Below are positions 26,140-35,385 of a stretch of 64,000 bases of DNA, piece by piece. Numbering within the stretch: the first letter of the stretch is position 1; every line of letters starts with the position of its first letter. This stretch comes from Crossiella sp. S99.2 (lineage in GTDB: Bacteria > Actinomycetota > Actinomycetes > Mycobacteriales > Pseudonocardiaceae), in contig NZ_JALMDK010000001.1 of the NCBI RefSeq assembly GCF_023094165.1, forward strand, positions 62,001 through 126,000, given 5' to 3'. The translations under genes and the position numbers were made by a program. Below the pieces are notes generated by a model. That model did no database searches and was not told the DNA's origin. It was given only the letters and a program-made list of their open reading frames with translations.

Positions 26140-28251
26140 GTGTCTCAAGGAGAGCAGGGTCGCCGTCTGCTGCCGCTGCTGCCCAACCATGCGGTTGGGC
26201 GCTCGTCGGTGACCTGCGAGTACCGATGTGGCAACGCGTGTGCGCACGAAGAACCGAACAACTCGGAGAATGAGTACTTCGGCGACATGGCCCGCAAGGC
26301 GATGTCCCGGCGGGGCATGTTGCGCGCGGGCGCCGTGCTGGCCATTGCGGGAGCGGGCGCCACCACGCTTGCCGGCACCGCGGCCGCCGACGTCAAGCTG
26401 GACCTGGGCGCCGGCCCGGTGGACGTCGACGTGGATCTCGACCTCGGCTTCGGCGGGGGCCGCCGCACCGCGGGGGTGAACTTCGAGCCGGTCGCACCCA
26501 ACCGCGAGGACAAGATCGTCGTCCCCAAGGGCTACACCAGCGAGGTGCTGATCCGCTGGGGCGACCCGGTGCTGCCCGGCGCGCCCAAGTGGGACTTCGA
26601 GAAGCAGACCGCGGCCGCCCAGGCCGCGCAGTTCGGCTTCAACAACGACTACTGCGCCCTGGTGCCGATCCCCGGCTGCGATGACAAGTGGCTCATGGTG
26701 AGCAACCACGAGTACACCGCCGAGGAGTTCATGTTCCGCGGCTGGAACAAGGACAACCCGACCCGTGAGCAGGTGGAGATCGCCTGGGCCGCGCACGGCC
26801 AGTCCGTGGTGCTGGTCGAGCGCAACCGCCGCACCGGGCGGCTGGAAGCCAAGGTGGACAAGCAGTACAACCGCCGGATCACGCTGACCACGCCGTTCGA
26901 GGTGCGTGGCCCGGCCGCCGGTTCGCAGTACCTCAAGACCTCGGTCGACCCGACCGGCACCGTGGTGCTGGGCACCCAGAACAACTGCTCGGGCGGGCTC
27001 ACCCCGTGGGGCACGATCCTGTCCGGCGAGGAGAACGTCAACCAGTACTTCGCCAACGCGGACAAGGTCACCGACCCGGTCGTGGCCGCGCGGCTGGCCC
27101 GCTACGGCTTCCCGAAGGGCACCAGCACCCGCAAGTGGGAGCGCTTCGACAAGCGCTTCGACCTGGCGCAGGAACCCAATGAGGCCAACCGGTTCGGCTA
27201 CATCGTGGAGATCGACCCGTTCGAGCCGGACCAGCCGCCGATCAAGCACACCGCGCTCGGCCGGTTCAAGCACGAGGGCGCCAACGTGATCGTGGCCCGC
27301 GACGGCCGGGTGGTCGCGTACATGGGCGATGACGAGCGCTTCGACTACATGTACAAGTTCGTCACCGACGGCAAGATCAAGCACGGGCACAGCAAGCGCG
27401 CCCGCGAGCACAACAAGCGGCTGCTCGACTCGGGCACGCTCTACGTCGCCCGCTTCACCGGCGACAGCCCGGCCGCGGAGATCGACGGCTCCGGCAAGCT
27501 GCCCAGCGACGGCGAGTTCGACGGCACCGGCGAGTGGATCCCGCTGGCGCACAACAACAAGTCCTTCGTGCCCGGCTTCACCGCCGAGGAGGTCTACGTC
27601 TTCACCCGGCTGGCCGCGGACAAGGTTGGCGCGACCAAGATGGACCGGCCCGAGGACGTCGAGCCGAACCTGCGCAACCGCCGGATCTACGCCGCGCTGA
27701 CCAACAACACCGACCGCGGCAAGGCGGGCAAGGAAGGCGCCACCGAGGTCGCGCCGCGCCTGGGCAACAAGAACGGCCAGGTGATCGAGATCGAGGAGCG
27801 GTTCTCCGACAACACCGCGACCCGGTTCAAGTGGAACCTGCTGCTGGTGTGCGGCGACCCGAAGGCCGCCGACACCTACTTCGGCGGGTACGACAAGACC
27901 AAGGTCAGCCCGATCTCCTGCCCGGACAACGTGGCCTTCGACGGCTACGGCAACCTGTGGATCTCCACCGACGGCAACGCGCTGGGCTCCAACGACGGCC
28001 TGTTCGCCACCCCGCTGGAGGGCAGGGAACGCGGGCACGTCCGCCAGTTCCTGACCGTGCCGATCGGCGCGGAGACCTGCGGCCCGATCATCGAAGAGCG
28101 GTTCGTGCTGGTCTCGGTGCAGCACCCGGGTGAGGTGGACGGCGCCACCGTGGAGAAGCCGGCCTCGCACTGGCCGGACGGCGGCACCAGCCAGCCGCGG
28201 CCGTCCGTGGTCGCGGTCTACAAGACCAACGGCGGCCGCATCGGCAGCTGA
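26140..28251 (+). CDS. phoX: PhoX-type alkaline phosphatase (DUF839)
   Basis: 703-aa calcium/iron-dependent phosphatase of the PhoX family, which releases phosphate from extracellular phosphoesters. The N-terminal HVTCEYRCGNACAHE-like region is followed by a Tat signal (SRRGMLRAGAV with an alanine-rich core near residue 60). The six-bladed propeller carries conserved segments NHEYTAEE, CSGGLTPWGTILSGEEN (family hallmark) and YMGDDERFDYMYKF. Start GTG 26140 has GGAGG five bases upstream; the frame is open further 5' but no better start exists. It should be exported folded via Tat. Confidence 0.9.
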   Translation: MSQGEQGRRLLPLLPNHAVGRSSVTCEYRCGNACAHEEPNNSENEYFGDMARKAMSRRGMLRAGAVLAIAGAGATTLAGTAAADVKLDLGAGPVDVDVDLDLGFGGGRRTAGVNFEPVAPNREDKIVVPKGYTSEVLIRWGDPVLPGAPKWDFEKQTAAAQAAQFGFNNDYCALVPIPGCDDKWLMVSNHEYTAEEFMFRGWNKDNPTREQVEIAWAAHGQSVVLVERNRRTGRLEAKVDKQYNRRITLTTPFEVRGPAAGSQYLKTSVDPTGTVVLGTQNNCSGGLTPWGTILSGEENVNQYFANADKVTDPVVAARLARYGFPKGTSTRKWERFDKRFDLAQEPNEANRFGYIVEIDPFEPDQPPIKHTALGRFKHEGANVIVARDGRVVAYMGDDERFDYMYKFVTDGKIKHGHSKRAREHNKRLLDSGTLYVARFTGDSPAAEIDGSGKLPSDGEFDGTGEWIPLAHNNKSFVPGFTAEEVYVFTRLAADKVGATKMDRPEDVEPNLRNRRIYAALTNNTDRGKAGKEGATEVAPRLGNKNGQVIEIEERFSDNTATRFKWNLLLVCGDPKAADTYFGGYDKTKVSPISCPDNVAFDGYGNLWISTDGNALGSNDGLFATPLEGRERGHVRQFLTVPIGAETCGPIIEERFVLVSVQHPGEVDGATVEKPASHWPDGGTSQPRPSVVAVYKTNGGRIGS

Positions 28252-28264
28252 TCCACCCCGCTGC

Positions 28265-29566
28265 TCAGCGGTGCTCGTTGCCTCTCCGCAAGGCGAGCAC
28301 GAGCACCGCTGACATCAGCATCGCCGCGCCGACCAGCCACAACCCGGTGCGCTGACTGCCGGTGGCATCGGCCAGCGCGCCGGTGACGTAGGGCGCGACG
28401 AACCCGGACAGGTTGCCCAGCGAGTTGATCAACCCGATCGCGCCGGCCGCCGCGGCGCCGGAGAGGAACGTGGTGGGCAGCGCCCAGAAGGTGGGCATCG
28501 CGGCCAGCACCCCGCAGGCGCACACGGTCACCGCGATCATCGCGGCCAGTGGATTGCCCAGGTAGAGCGCGATCGGGATGGCCAAGCCGCCCAGCAGCGC
28601 GGGCAGTGCCACGTGCCAGGTGCGTTCCCTGGTCCGGTCGCCGTGCCTGCCCCACCAGATCATCACCGCCGCGCCGATGGCGTAGGGCACCGCGTTGATC
28701 AGGCCGCGCTCCACCACGGTGTAGGCGGTGCCGAACTGCGCCTCGAAGCCCTTGATGATGGTGGGCAGGAAGAAGCCGAGCGCGTAGAGCCCGTAGACGA
28801 TGCCGAAGTAGACCAGCGCCAGGGCCAGGATCCGCGGCGAGGTGAGCGCCTTGCGCAGGGTCCAGCCGTGCTTGGCCTCGGTGGCCTTCTCCTCCGCCGC
28901 GAGTTCCGCGGTCAGCCAGGCCCGCTCCTCGTCGGAGAGCCACTTGGCGTCGGCCGGCCGGTCGGTGAGGAAGAACCAGGTCACCCCGGCCAGCAGGATC
29001 GCCGGGATGCCCTCGGCCAGGAACATGAACCGCCAGCCGGACAGCCCGAACACGCCGTCCCCGTAGCTGATCAGCAGGCTGGACACGGTGGCCCCGATCG
29101 CGCTGGAGACCGCCACCGCGGCCATGAACTGCGCGACCACCTTCGCCCGCTGGTAGGCCGGGAACCAGTAGGTCAGGTACAGGATGATGCCGGGGAAGAA
29201 CCCGGCCTCGGCCACCCCGAGCAGGAACCGCAGCACGGACAGCGTGGTCGCGTTGGGCACGAAGGCCATCGCGGTCGCGATGATGCCCCAGCTGATCATG
29301 ATCCGGGCGATCCACCGCCGGGCCCCGAACCGGTGCAGGGCCAGGTTGCTGGGCACCTCCAGCAGCAGATATCCCACGAAGAATATGCCGGAGGCGAAGC
29401 CGAACGCCTTCTGGTCCATGCCCAGCTCGGCGGTCAGCCCGTTGGGTCCGGCAAACCCGATGTTGACCCGGTCCAGGTAGTTGATGAAGTACAGCAACCC
29501 CAGGAACGGGACCAACCGCCAGGTGACCTTGCGCATGACCCGGTCCCGCAACGCGACGGTGTCCAT
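28265..29566 (-). CDS. MFS transporter (anion:cation symporter family)
   Basis: 433-aa transporter with 12 predicted helices. It opens with the ACS-family pattern RLVPFLGLLYFINYLDRVNIGFA, and has WGIIATAMAF and the LLGVAEAGFFPGIILYLTYWFP segment typical of tartrate, phthalate and glucarate-type carriers. It likely imports a carboxylate with protons; the exact substrate is unknown. The ribosome site AGGAACCCGGG precedes ATG 29566. It is divergent from the SDR gene at 29606 with a 39-bp gap. Confidence 0.9.
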   Translation of the reverse strand: MDTVALRDRVMRKVTWRLVPFLGLLYFINYLDRVNIGFAGPNGLTAELGMDQKAFGFASGIFFVGYLLLEVPSNLALHRFGARRWIARIMISWGIIATAMAFVPNATTLSVLRFLLGVAEAGFFPGIILYLTYWFPAYQRAKVVAQFMAAVAVSSAIGATVSSLLISYGDGVFGLSGWRFMFLAEGIPAILLAGVTWFFLTDRPADAKWLSDEERAWLTAELAAEEKATEAKHGWTLRKALTSPRILALALVYFGIVYGLYALGFFLPTIIKGFEAQFGTAYTVVERGLINAVPYAIGAAVMIWWGRHGDRTRERTWHVALPALLGGLAIPIALYLGNPLAAMIAVTVCACGVLAAMPTFWALPTTFLSGAAAAGAIGLINSLGNLSGFVAPYVTGALADATGSQRTGLWLVGAAMLMSAVLVLALRRGNEHR

Positions 29567-29605
29567 CCCGGGTTCCTAACCCTTCGACCGGCTACGGTCA
29601 ACTCC

Positions 29606-30295
29606 ATGACCTCCCGCCCCCGCGCCCTGGTGACCGGCGCCTCCCGCGGCATCGGCAAGGCCATCGCCCAGGCCCTGGCCCCCACCCACGACCTGCTGCT
29701 GGGTGGCCGGGACCAGGCCGCGCTGTCCGAACTGGCCACCGAACTGGGCAACGCCCTGCCCTGGCCGCTGGACCTGGCCGACTCCGACGCGCTCACCGCG
29801 GCCACCGCCGAGATCGACCGGCTGGACCTGCTGGTGCACAGCGCGGGCGTGGCCGAACTGGGCGCCGTGGCCGACACCCCGGCCAAGGTCTGGCGGGAGA
29901 CCTACGAGATCAACGTGGTCGCGGTGGCCGAGCTGACCCGGGTGCTGCTGCCCGCCCTGCGCCGGGCCCGCGGCACCGTGGTGCTGATCAACTCCGGCGC
30001 CGGCCTGCGCGCCAACCCCGGCTGGGGCGCCTACGCCGCCAGCAAATTCGCCCTGCGCGCCCTGGGTGACGCGCTGCGCGCCGAGGAGGAGCCGCACGGC
30101 GTCCGGGTGACCTCGGTGCACCCCGGCCGCACCGCCACCGACATGCAGCGTGGCATCCGCTCCGCCGAGGGCGGCGACTTCCAGCCGGAGGCCTACCTGC
30201 GGCCGGAATCGGTGGCCAGCGCCGTGCTCATGGCCGCGACCGCGAGCCCGGACGCCCACCTCACCGAGATCGTCATCCGCCCGGCGGCCCGCTAG
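29606..30295 (+). CDS. SDR family oxidoreductase
   Basis: 229-aa short-chain dehydrogenase/reductase. TGASRGIGKA is at residues 10-19, HSAGVAELG near 87, and the active site YAASK near 142. It is compact and probably soluble, with unknown substrate. ATG 29606 is the first credible start; the longer open frame upstream crosses the divergent MFS gene. The stop codon overlaps the convergent amidohydrolase gene by four bases. Confidence 0.88.
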   Translation: MTSRPRALVTGASRGIGKAIAQALAPTHDLLLGGRDQAALSELATELGNALPWPLDLADSDALTAATAEIDRLDLLVHSAGVAELGAVADTPAKVWRETYEINVVAVAELTRVLLPALRRARGTVVLINSGAGLRANPGWGAYAASKFALRALGDALRAEEEPHGVRVTSVHPGRTATDMQRGIRSAEGGDFQPEAYLRPESVASAVLMAATASPDAHLTEIVIRPAAR

Positions 30296-31620
30296 CTGAT
30301 CCGCTCCGCGATCCGGCGCACCTGCGCCTGTGCCTTCCCCCGGTCCACCCGGGTCGGCTCGTGCCCGCTGACCACCTGCTCACCGGCCACCCACACCTCC
30401 GTCACCTGACTCGCCGCCGAGGACCACACCAGGTTCGACAGCAGCTGCACGTCCGGCGCGGAGGTGCCCAGCGGGAAGGCCGGGCTGTCCACGTCCACGT
30501 GCACCACATCGGCCCACCGCCCGGCCTCCAGCGCGCCGATGTCGGCGCGGCCGATGGCCGCGGCGCCCTCGCGGGTGGCCATCAGCAGGGCCTGCGGGGC
30601 GGTCAGCGCGGCCGCGTCGCCCGAGTCCAGGCGGGCGAACAGGGCGGCCTGGCGGACCTCGTCCCAGATGTCCAGGTCGTCGTTGCTGGCCGGGCCGTCG
30701 GTGCCCAGGCCGACCCGCAGGTTGCCCGCGCGCATGTCCAGCAGGCGGGCGGTGCCGGAGGCGAGTTTGGCGTTGGAGTTGGGGCAGTGCGCGACCGCGA
30801 CGTCGTGCCGCTTGAAGATGTCCAGGTCGGTGTCGGACAGGTGCACCGCGTGCGCGGCCAGCACCCGGCCGCCGAGGGCGCCGATCTTCTCCAGCAGCTG
30901 GGGCACCGAGCCGTGCTCGGCGCGCACCGCGATGTCCTCCTGCAGGGCTTCGGCCACGTGGATGTGCATCAGCGCGCCGCGATCGCGGGAGAGCTGGGCG
31001 ACCTCGGCGATGATCTCCGGGGTCAGTGTGTACGCCGAATGCGGGCCGTAACCCAGTTCGATCCGGTCAGCAGGGCCGAAGCGCAGGCCGTCGGCGTCGA
31101 TCCAGCGGGTGGTGTGGCCGGTCAGCTCCTGCCAGCTGCCGAGGCGCTCCAGGCCGGGGGCGTTGATGATGCCCGGGGTGAGCAGCACCCTGGCGCCGGT
31201 GTCCAGCACCGCCTCGACGATGTGCTCGCCGTGGAAGAACATCTCCACGCTGGTGGTCACGCCTGCCCGCAGCATCTCGATCGAGCCGAGCAGCATGCCG
31301 TCGTAGGAGTCCCGCGGGATCATCCGGCCCTCGGCAGGCCAGATCGCCTCGGTCAGCCAGCGCATCAGCGGCAGGTCACCGCCCAGTCCGCGCAGCGGCA
31401 TCATCGGGGTGTGCGCGTGCGTGTTGATCAGGCCCGGGAGCAGGATGCCGGTCAGCTCCCGGACCTGGGCGCCCTCGGGCAGCGGGGGCGCGGCCGCGAT
31501 CGGTCCACAGTGGACGATCCGGCCGGCCGCGTCGATGTCGACGACGGCGTCCCGCAGCACCGAGCAAGCGGTGTCACAGGGCAGGACTACGGGGGCCTTC
31601 AGGCGCATCGGCACGGGCAT
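30292..31620 (-). CDS. Amidohydrolase (SAH/MTA deaminase or related aminohydrolase)
   Basis: 442-aa TIM-barrel metal-dependent aminohydrolase. The metal motif HAHTPMMPLRGL near residue 59, a His near 195 (GYGPHSAYTLTP), HIHVAEALQED near 215, HAVHLSD near 255 and the terminal GTDGPASNDDLDIWDE near 295 match the MtaD/SsnA/TrzN group. The best fit is 5'-methylthioadenosine/S-adenosylhomocysteine deaminase; guanine or 8-oxoguanine deaminase is possible. Start ATG 31620 has AGGA nearby; a second ATG lies four codons in. Its 5' end overlaps the upstream VanZ-RDD gene by 47 bp on the same strand. Confidence 0.85.
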   Translation of the reverse strand: MPVPMRLKAPVVLPCDTACSVLRDAVVDIDAAGRIVHCGPIAAAPPLPEGAQVRELTGILLPGLINTHAHTPMMPLRGLGGDLPLMRWLTEAIWPAEGRMIPRDSYDGMLLGSIEMLRAGVTTSVEMFFHGEHIVEAVLDTGARVLLTPGIINAPGLERLGSWQELTGHTTRWIDADGLRFGPADRIELGYGPHSAYTLTPEIIAEVAQLSRDRGALMHIHVAEALQEDIAVRAEHGSVPQLLEKIGALGGRVLAAHAVHLSDTDLDIFKRHDVAVAHCPNSNAKLASGTARLLDMRAGNLRVGLGTDGPASNDDLDIWDEVRQAALFARLDSGDAAALTAPQALLMATREGAAAIGRADIGALEAGRWADVVHVDVDSPAFPLGTSAPDVQLLSNLVWSSAASQVTEVWVAGEQVVSGHEPTRVDRGKAQAQVRRIAERIS

Positions 31621-32782
31621 GCACGGATCCTGCCAAATCCGGCTCGGCCGGTGGCGTGGGCCTGGGGTGGTCCAGCACACAGCGCAGCCCGGCGAACAGG
31701 TCGTGCCAGGCCCGCTGATCGCGGCGGAACACCGGGGCCAGCAGCAACAGGGTGAACGCGGCCAGCCCGCCGAGGCCGATCAGGATCAGCGTCTCCCGCT
31801 CCGGCAGGCCGAGCTGGGCGGCCAGGTCGTACCGCTCATGCAACCTGATCACCACCGCGCCGACCACGGCCGCCAGCACGGAGAGCACGAACAGCATCCC
31901 GGCCGGGCCGAAGATCTCCCGCAGCAGCACCCTGCCCAGCGGCGCGGGACCGCCGTCCGCCCGGCGCACCTTGAACCGCAGCAACCGGCCTGCCGGGGTG
32001 TAGCCCTGGTCCAGCACCGGCAACACGATCCGGACCAGCAGGTAGCAGACGAAGCTCAGGAAGGCCGGTTCGTAGCCGGTGAAGGCGTACAGCACGATCG
32101 CCAGCAGACCGGCCGCGATCATGTCCAGCCCGTAGCCCGCCACCTGCCGCGGCAGGCTCGCCGAATCGGCCAGCGCCCGGGTTTCCGCCGCGGGCAGCAG
32201 CTTCGGCACGATCAGCGCGGCCGGGGCGATCAGCCCGCCGAGCGCGGCGCCGAGGGTGTTGGCCATCAGGTCGTCGATGTCGAAGAGCCGGTACGGGCAC
32301 GGGTAGATGCCGAGATTGCCGGTGACCTGGATGATCTCGATCAGCAGCGAGGCGCCGAACCCGATCGCCACCACCCACCGCCTGCGCAGCCCGTGCACCC
32401 GGCGCAGCAGCACGCCCAGCGGCACGAACAGCGCCACATTGAACACGAAGCCCAGCATGGACTTGGAGGTCAGCGCGGCCAGGAGACCGGAGCGGTTGTG
32501 CTTGACCAGTTCGGTCTGGATGTCGCTGACGAACTGGAATGGCACGAACTGGGTGCTCTGCCTGCCGGTGCACACGCTGTCGATCGGCGGGAACGGCATG
32601 AACACCAGCGCCAGCAGCACCAGCCCGTACAACAGCGTCGCGTACAGCACGAACGACCGGCGCGGGTCGACCCGGCCGAACCGGACGTAGTGGAAGGCCA
32701 CCACCGGTATCAGCAGCGCGAGGCCGATGATCAGGAAGTAGAACAGGCCGGTCTGGATGTTCTGCACGTACAGCTGAGGCAC
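31574..32782 (-). CDS. VanZ-RDD fusion membrane protein (copy 1)
   Basis: 402-aa membrane protein. An N-terminal VanZ-like domain (about 1-175, with FNVALFVPLGVLLRR, HNRSGLL and the YRLFDIDDLMANTLGA signature) is fused to a C-terminal RDD-type domain. RDD hallmarks are LPRQVAGYGLDM and TPAGRLLRFKVRRADG. VanZ confers low-level teicoplanin resistance in VanA clusters by an unknown mechanism; RDD proteins are associated with ion transport. There are no other glycopeptide-resistance genes nearby. It is a paralogue of the adjacent upstream gene. Confidence 0.85.
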   Translation of the reverse strand: MPQLYVQNIQTGLFYFLIIGLALLIPVVAFHYVRFGRVDPRRSFVLYATLLYGLVLLALVFMPFPPIDSVCTGRQSTQFVPFQFVSDIQTELVKHNRSGLLAALTSKSMLGFVFNVALFVPLGVLLRRVHGLRRRWVVAIGFGASLLIEIIQVTGNLGIYPCPYRLFDIDDLMANTLGAALGGLIAPAALIVPKLLPAAETRALADSASLPRQVAGYGLDMIAAGLLAIVLYAFTGYEPAFLSFVCYLLVRIVLPVLDQGYTPAGRLLRFKVRRADGGPAPLGRVLLREIFGPAGMLFVLSVLAAVVGAVVIRLHERYDLAAQLGLPERETLILIGLGGLAAFTLLLLAPVFRRDQRAWHDLFAGLRCVLDHPRPTPPAEPDLAGSVHARADAPEGPRSPAL

Positions 32783-32823
32783 AGCGGAATTCTGTGGCCT
32801 GGCGCGATGATCCAGATCGGCTT

Positions 32824-32855
32824 ATCGGCCAGTGCCACTCAGCATTCTGGCCGAT
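32824..32855. repeat. Inverted repeat between the VanZ-RDD genes
   Basis: Nine-bp perfect arms, ATCGGCCAG (32824-32832) and CTGGCCGAT (32847-32855), with a 14-nt loop in the 73-bp gap between the two VanZ-RDD genes. It directly abuts the stop codon of the upstream copy. It could be an attenuator or an operator; there is no T-tract. Confidence 0.5.
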
Positions 32856-33995
32856 TCACCCAGTAGGGGTCAGGCGACGAACGTCGTCAGGGTCTTCGAT
32901 CCGCTCGTGCCCGATCGGCTCCACCGGCCGCCGCCGCACCCGCACCGCCTTGGTGCCGGAGATCCGCTCCGGCCAGCCGAGCTGGTCGCGGCGGAACATC
33001 GGCGACACCAGCGCGCCGTAGGCCAGCACCAGGCCGAGCACCGCGCACAGCGCCAGCGCGGTGAGCACCCGCAGGTTGTCCGACCAGTCACCGGTGAGCA
33101 CCGGCGCGATCAGCACGAAACACCACAGCCCCGGCAGTTCCAGCGCCTCCCGCCCGGCCACCCGCAGCAGCCCGGCGGGCGAGCCGTCGCCGCGGCGCAC
33201 CCGGTAGCCCAGCAGGTAACCACCCGGCGTCCAGCCGCGGGTCAGCCACGGCACGACCACCCTGGTCAGCAGCACCGGGGCCAGCGCGACCAGCGCGCCG
33301 CCGCCGGTGGTCAGGAAGAACATGCCGCTGAGCAGCAGGTCCACCGCGAGCGCGGCCAGCTTGCGCGGCACCCCGACGGTGTCCGGGAAGACCGGCACGG
33401 CGGGCGCCAGCTTCGGCAGCACGATCACCAGCGGGGCGAGGGCGAAACCGAGCAGTGTGCCGCCGGTGTTGGCGATCAGGTCGTCCACATCGAAGAGCCG
33501 GTAGGCACACGGGTACAGGCCCCAGTTGCCGGTGAGCTGGGTCAGCTCGAAGGCCATCGACACGCCGAACCCGGCCGCCGCGGTGGTGCCGAGGCCCTTG
33601 CCGAAGGCCCGGCGCAGGAACACGCCCAGCGGCGCGAACAGCGCGATGTTGAAGGCGAAGCTGAGCATGGACTTGGAGGTCAGCCCGGCCAGCAGCCCGG
33701 ACCGATTGTGCTTGGCCAGCTCGGCCTGGATGTCGCTGAGGAACTGGAACGGGGTGAACTGGGTGGTCTGCTGCACTCCGGTGCACACCTTGACCGGGTC
33801 CGGGAAAGGCAGGAACACCAACGAGATCGCGATCGCGGCGTAGGCCAGGAAGGCGTAGAGCACCAGCGCCCGGCGCGGCTCCAACCTGCCGTAGCGGCGG
33901 TAGTGCACCGCGGCCATCGGCAGCAGCAGCGCGAAACCGATGCCCAGGAACAGCAGCAGGCCGGTGCGGACGGAGCCGAGGTAGGTCGCGATCAC
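32856..33995 (-). CDS. VanZ-RDD fusion membrane protein (copy 2)
   Basis: 379-aa paralogue of the protein encoded at 31574. It keeps the VanZ segments HNRSGLLAGLTSKSM, FNIALFAPLGVFLRR and YRLFDVDDLIANTGG, and the RDD segments VPRKLAALAVDLLL and TPGGYLLGYRVRRGDG. GTG 33995 is chosen because it aligns residue for residue with the start of copy 1 (both begin 11 residues before the TG-L helix start); an ATG at 34031 would add 12 residues. No strong ribosome site is visible. Tandem duplication is the likely origin. Confidence 0.82.
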   Translation of the reverse strand: MIATYLGSVRTGLLLFLGIGFALLLPMAAVHYRRYGRLEPRRALVLYAFLAYAAIAISLVFLPFPDPVKVCTGVQQTTQFTPFQFLSDIQAELAKHNRSGLLAGLTSKSMLSFAFNIALFAPLGVFLRRAFGKGLGTTAAAGFGVSMAFELTQLTGNWGLYPCAYRLFDVDDLIANTGGTLLGFALAPLVIVLPKLAPAVPVFPDTVGVPRKLAALAVDLLLSGMFFLTTGGGALVALAPVLLTRVVVPWLTRGWTPGGYLLGYRVRRGDGSPAGLLRVAGREALELPGLWCFVLIAPVLTGDWSDNLRVLTALALCAVLGLVLAYGALVSPMFRRDQLGWPERISGTKAVRVRRRPVEPIGHERIEDPDDVRRLTPTG

Positions 33996-34105
33996 ACGGT
34001 CAATGCTCGGGAAAATCGCGCCCCGCCCCATCGACCGCGCAGCCCGGACCGCTCGGCCGAAGAGTCCGTCCCGGGCAGCTCCGGATCGGCCGGATGGCCG
34101 AGGGC

Positions 34106-35314
34106 TCAGACCGAGTCGAGCCGTTTCCGCAGCGCTGCGAGCCGGCCACCTGGCGGAGTGGGCGGCTGGGAGAACTTGGCCGGACCGCCGACCCGGGCCC
34201 GCTGCACCGCCCCGGTGTCCACCCGGAAGGCGGGCCGCCCGCCACTGGGCCGCTGCCGGGAGCGCAGCCAGGCCAGCCGGTGCTGGGCCTCGCTGTGGTG
34301 GTCGGTGATGGTGACCTCGGCGGCGTCGAAGGAGTGCAGCACCGCGCGGTTGAGTTCCAGGGTGGCCCGGTCCCGCCACAGCGTGCGCTCGGAGCCGGTG
34401 TCCAGCCCCAGCCGGTCGGCGACCTCGCCGGCCATGGCGTACGCGCCCTCGTCGGCCAGTGCCCTGGTGCCGATCTCCGCGCCGACGAAGAAGGAGTTGA
34501 ACGGCGCGGCCGGGTAGCTGATGCCGCCGATGGACAGCCGCATGTTGCTGATCACCGGCACCGCGTGCCAGCGCAGGCCCAGCTCGCCGAACCAGGCCAG
34601 CTCGGGATGGGTCAGCGGCACCTCCAGCACCGCTTCCCTCGGCACCGTGAACAGCTTCGCGCCCTCGTCCGCGGTCTCCACCACCAGCGGCAGCAGGTCG
34701 AACCGGCCCGGCCGGGCCGGGGTCCGGTAGCCGAGCGCGCGCATCGAGTCGGTGAACTCGGCGTAGCGCGGATCGCCGGTGACCGAGCCGTCCTCGCCGC
34801 GGTGCCCGGCGTAGCGGACCAGCTGCTCGTTCCAGATGCACGGGCCGGGCCGGTCCGGGGTGTCCGGGGCGAACACGGTGACCAGCGGGCGGATCGCGCC
34901 TTCGTTGGTGGCCTGGCGCAGGTGGTCGAAGCATTCCGCGGCCACCGCGGCCGGCCTGCGCACCCCGCGCAGATCGCGCACCTTCAGCCGTCGCCACGGC
35001 ATGCCGCTGGTGCACCAGCCGGAGTCCCGCAGCGCCACCCTGGCGCCGTAGGCCAGCTCCGCCGCGGTGTGCCGGTAGGTGCCGCTCTTGCCGACCTCCG
35101 CGCGGACCTCGGCCAGGCGCTGGCTCAGCGGTCCGGCGCCGGAGTGCGAGTCATGGAACATGCGGAGGAACTCCTCCGCGGCCATGAGATCGACCTGGGC
35201 GGCCGGGGGGCTAGCAGCCGCCGGCACGAAGCTGATCACCTGGGTGTCGACTACGGTCACGGGTCGGTAACGTAGTTCGTGAACCCGGTCACGCGTCACT
35301 GCCGTACGGGGCAT
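34106..35314 (-). CDS. Divergent nitric-oxide-synthase oxygenase-domain protein
   Basis: 402-aa protein aligning with bacterial NOS oxygenase over about residues 85-340. Matching segments include TNEGAIRPLVTVF, WNEQLVRYAG, FDLLPLVVET, EVPLTHPELAWF, SIGGISYPAAPFN, GAEIGTRALAD, LELNRAVLHSF and ITDHHSEAQHR. The heme-ligand Cys (101) and substrate-binding Glu (280) are kept. However, the usual W-R-N-x-x-R-C-IGR neighbourhood reads LRDSGWCTSG, so the heme-stacking Trp is Leu95. The C-terminal pterin/dimer segment is replaced by a Pro/Arg-rich tail. It may make NO or have altered chemistry. The start could be GTG 35260. Confidence 0.8.
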   Translation of the reverse strand: MPRTAVTRDRVHELRYRPVTVVDTQVISFVPAAASPPAAQVDLMAAEEFLRMFHDSHSGAGPLSQRLAEVRAEVGKSGTYRHTAAELAYGARVALRDSGWCTSGMPWRRLKVRDLRGVRRPAAVAAECFDHLRQATNEGAIRPLVTVFAPDTPDRPGPCIWNEQLVRYAGHRGEDGSVTGDPRYAEFTDSMRALGYRTPARPGRFDLLPLVVETADEGAKLFTVPREAVLEVPLTHPELAWFGELGLRWHAVPVISNMRLSIGGISYPAAPFNSFFVGAEIGTRALADEGAYAMAGEVADRLGLDTGSERTLWRDRATLELNRAVLHSFDAAEVTITDHHSEAQHRLAWLRSRQRPSGGRPAFRVDTGAVQRARVGGPAKFSQPPTPPGGRLAALRKRLDSV

Positions 35315-35385
35315 GAAGTACCGCAGCTTTGCTCACCCGATCCAGTGGTCAATTCACCGAGAGTGGCGATCTTGACCACGGACCG

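Noticed and set aside
31574..33995. Vancomycin-resistance cluster
   Set aside because: VanZ-like domains alone are not evidence; no vanH, vanA/B, vanX, vanR or vanS-type genes were found nearby.
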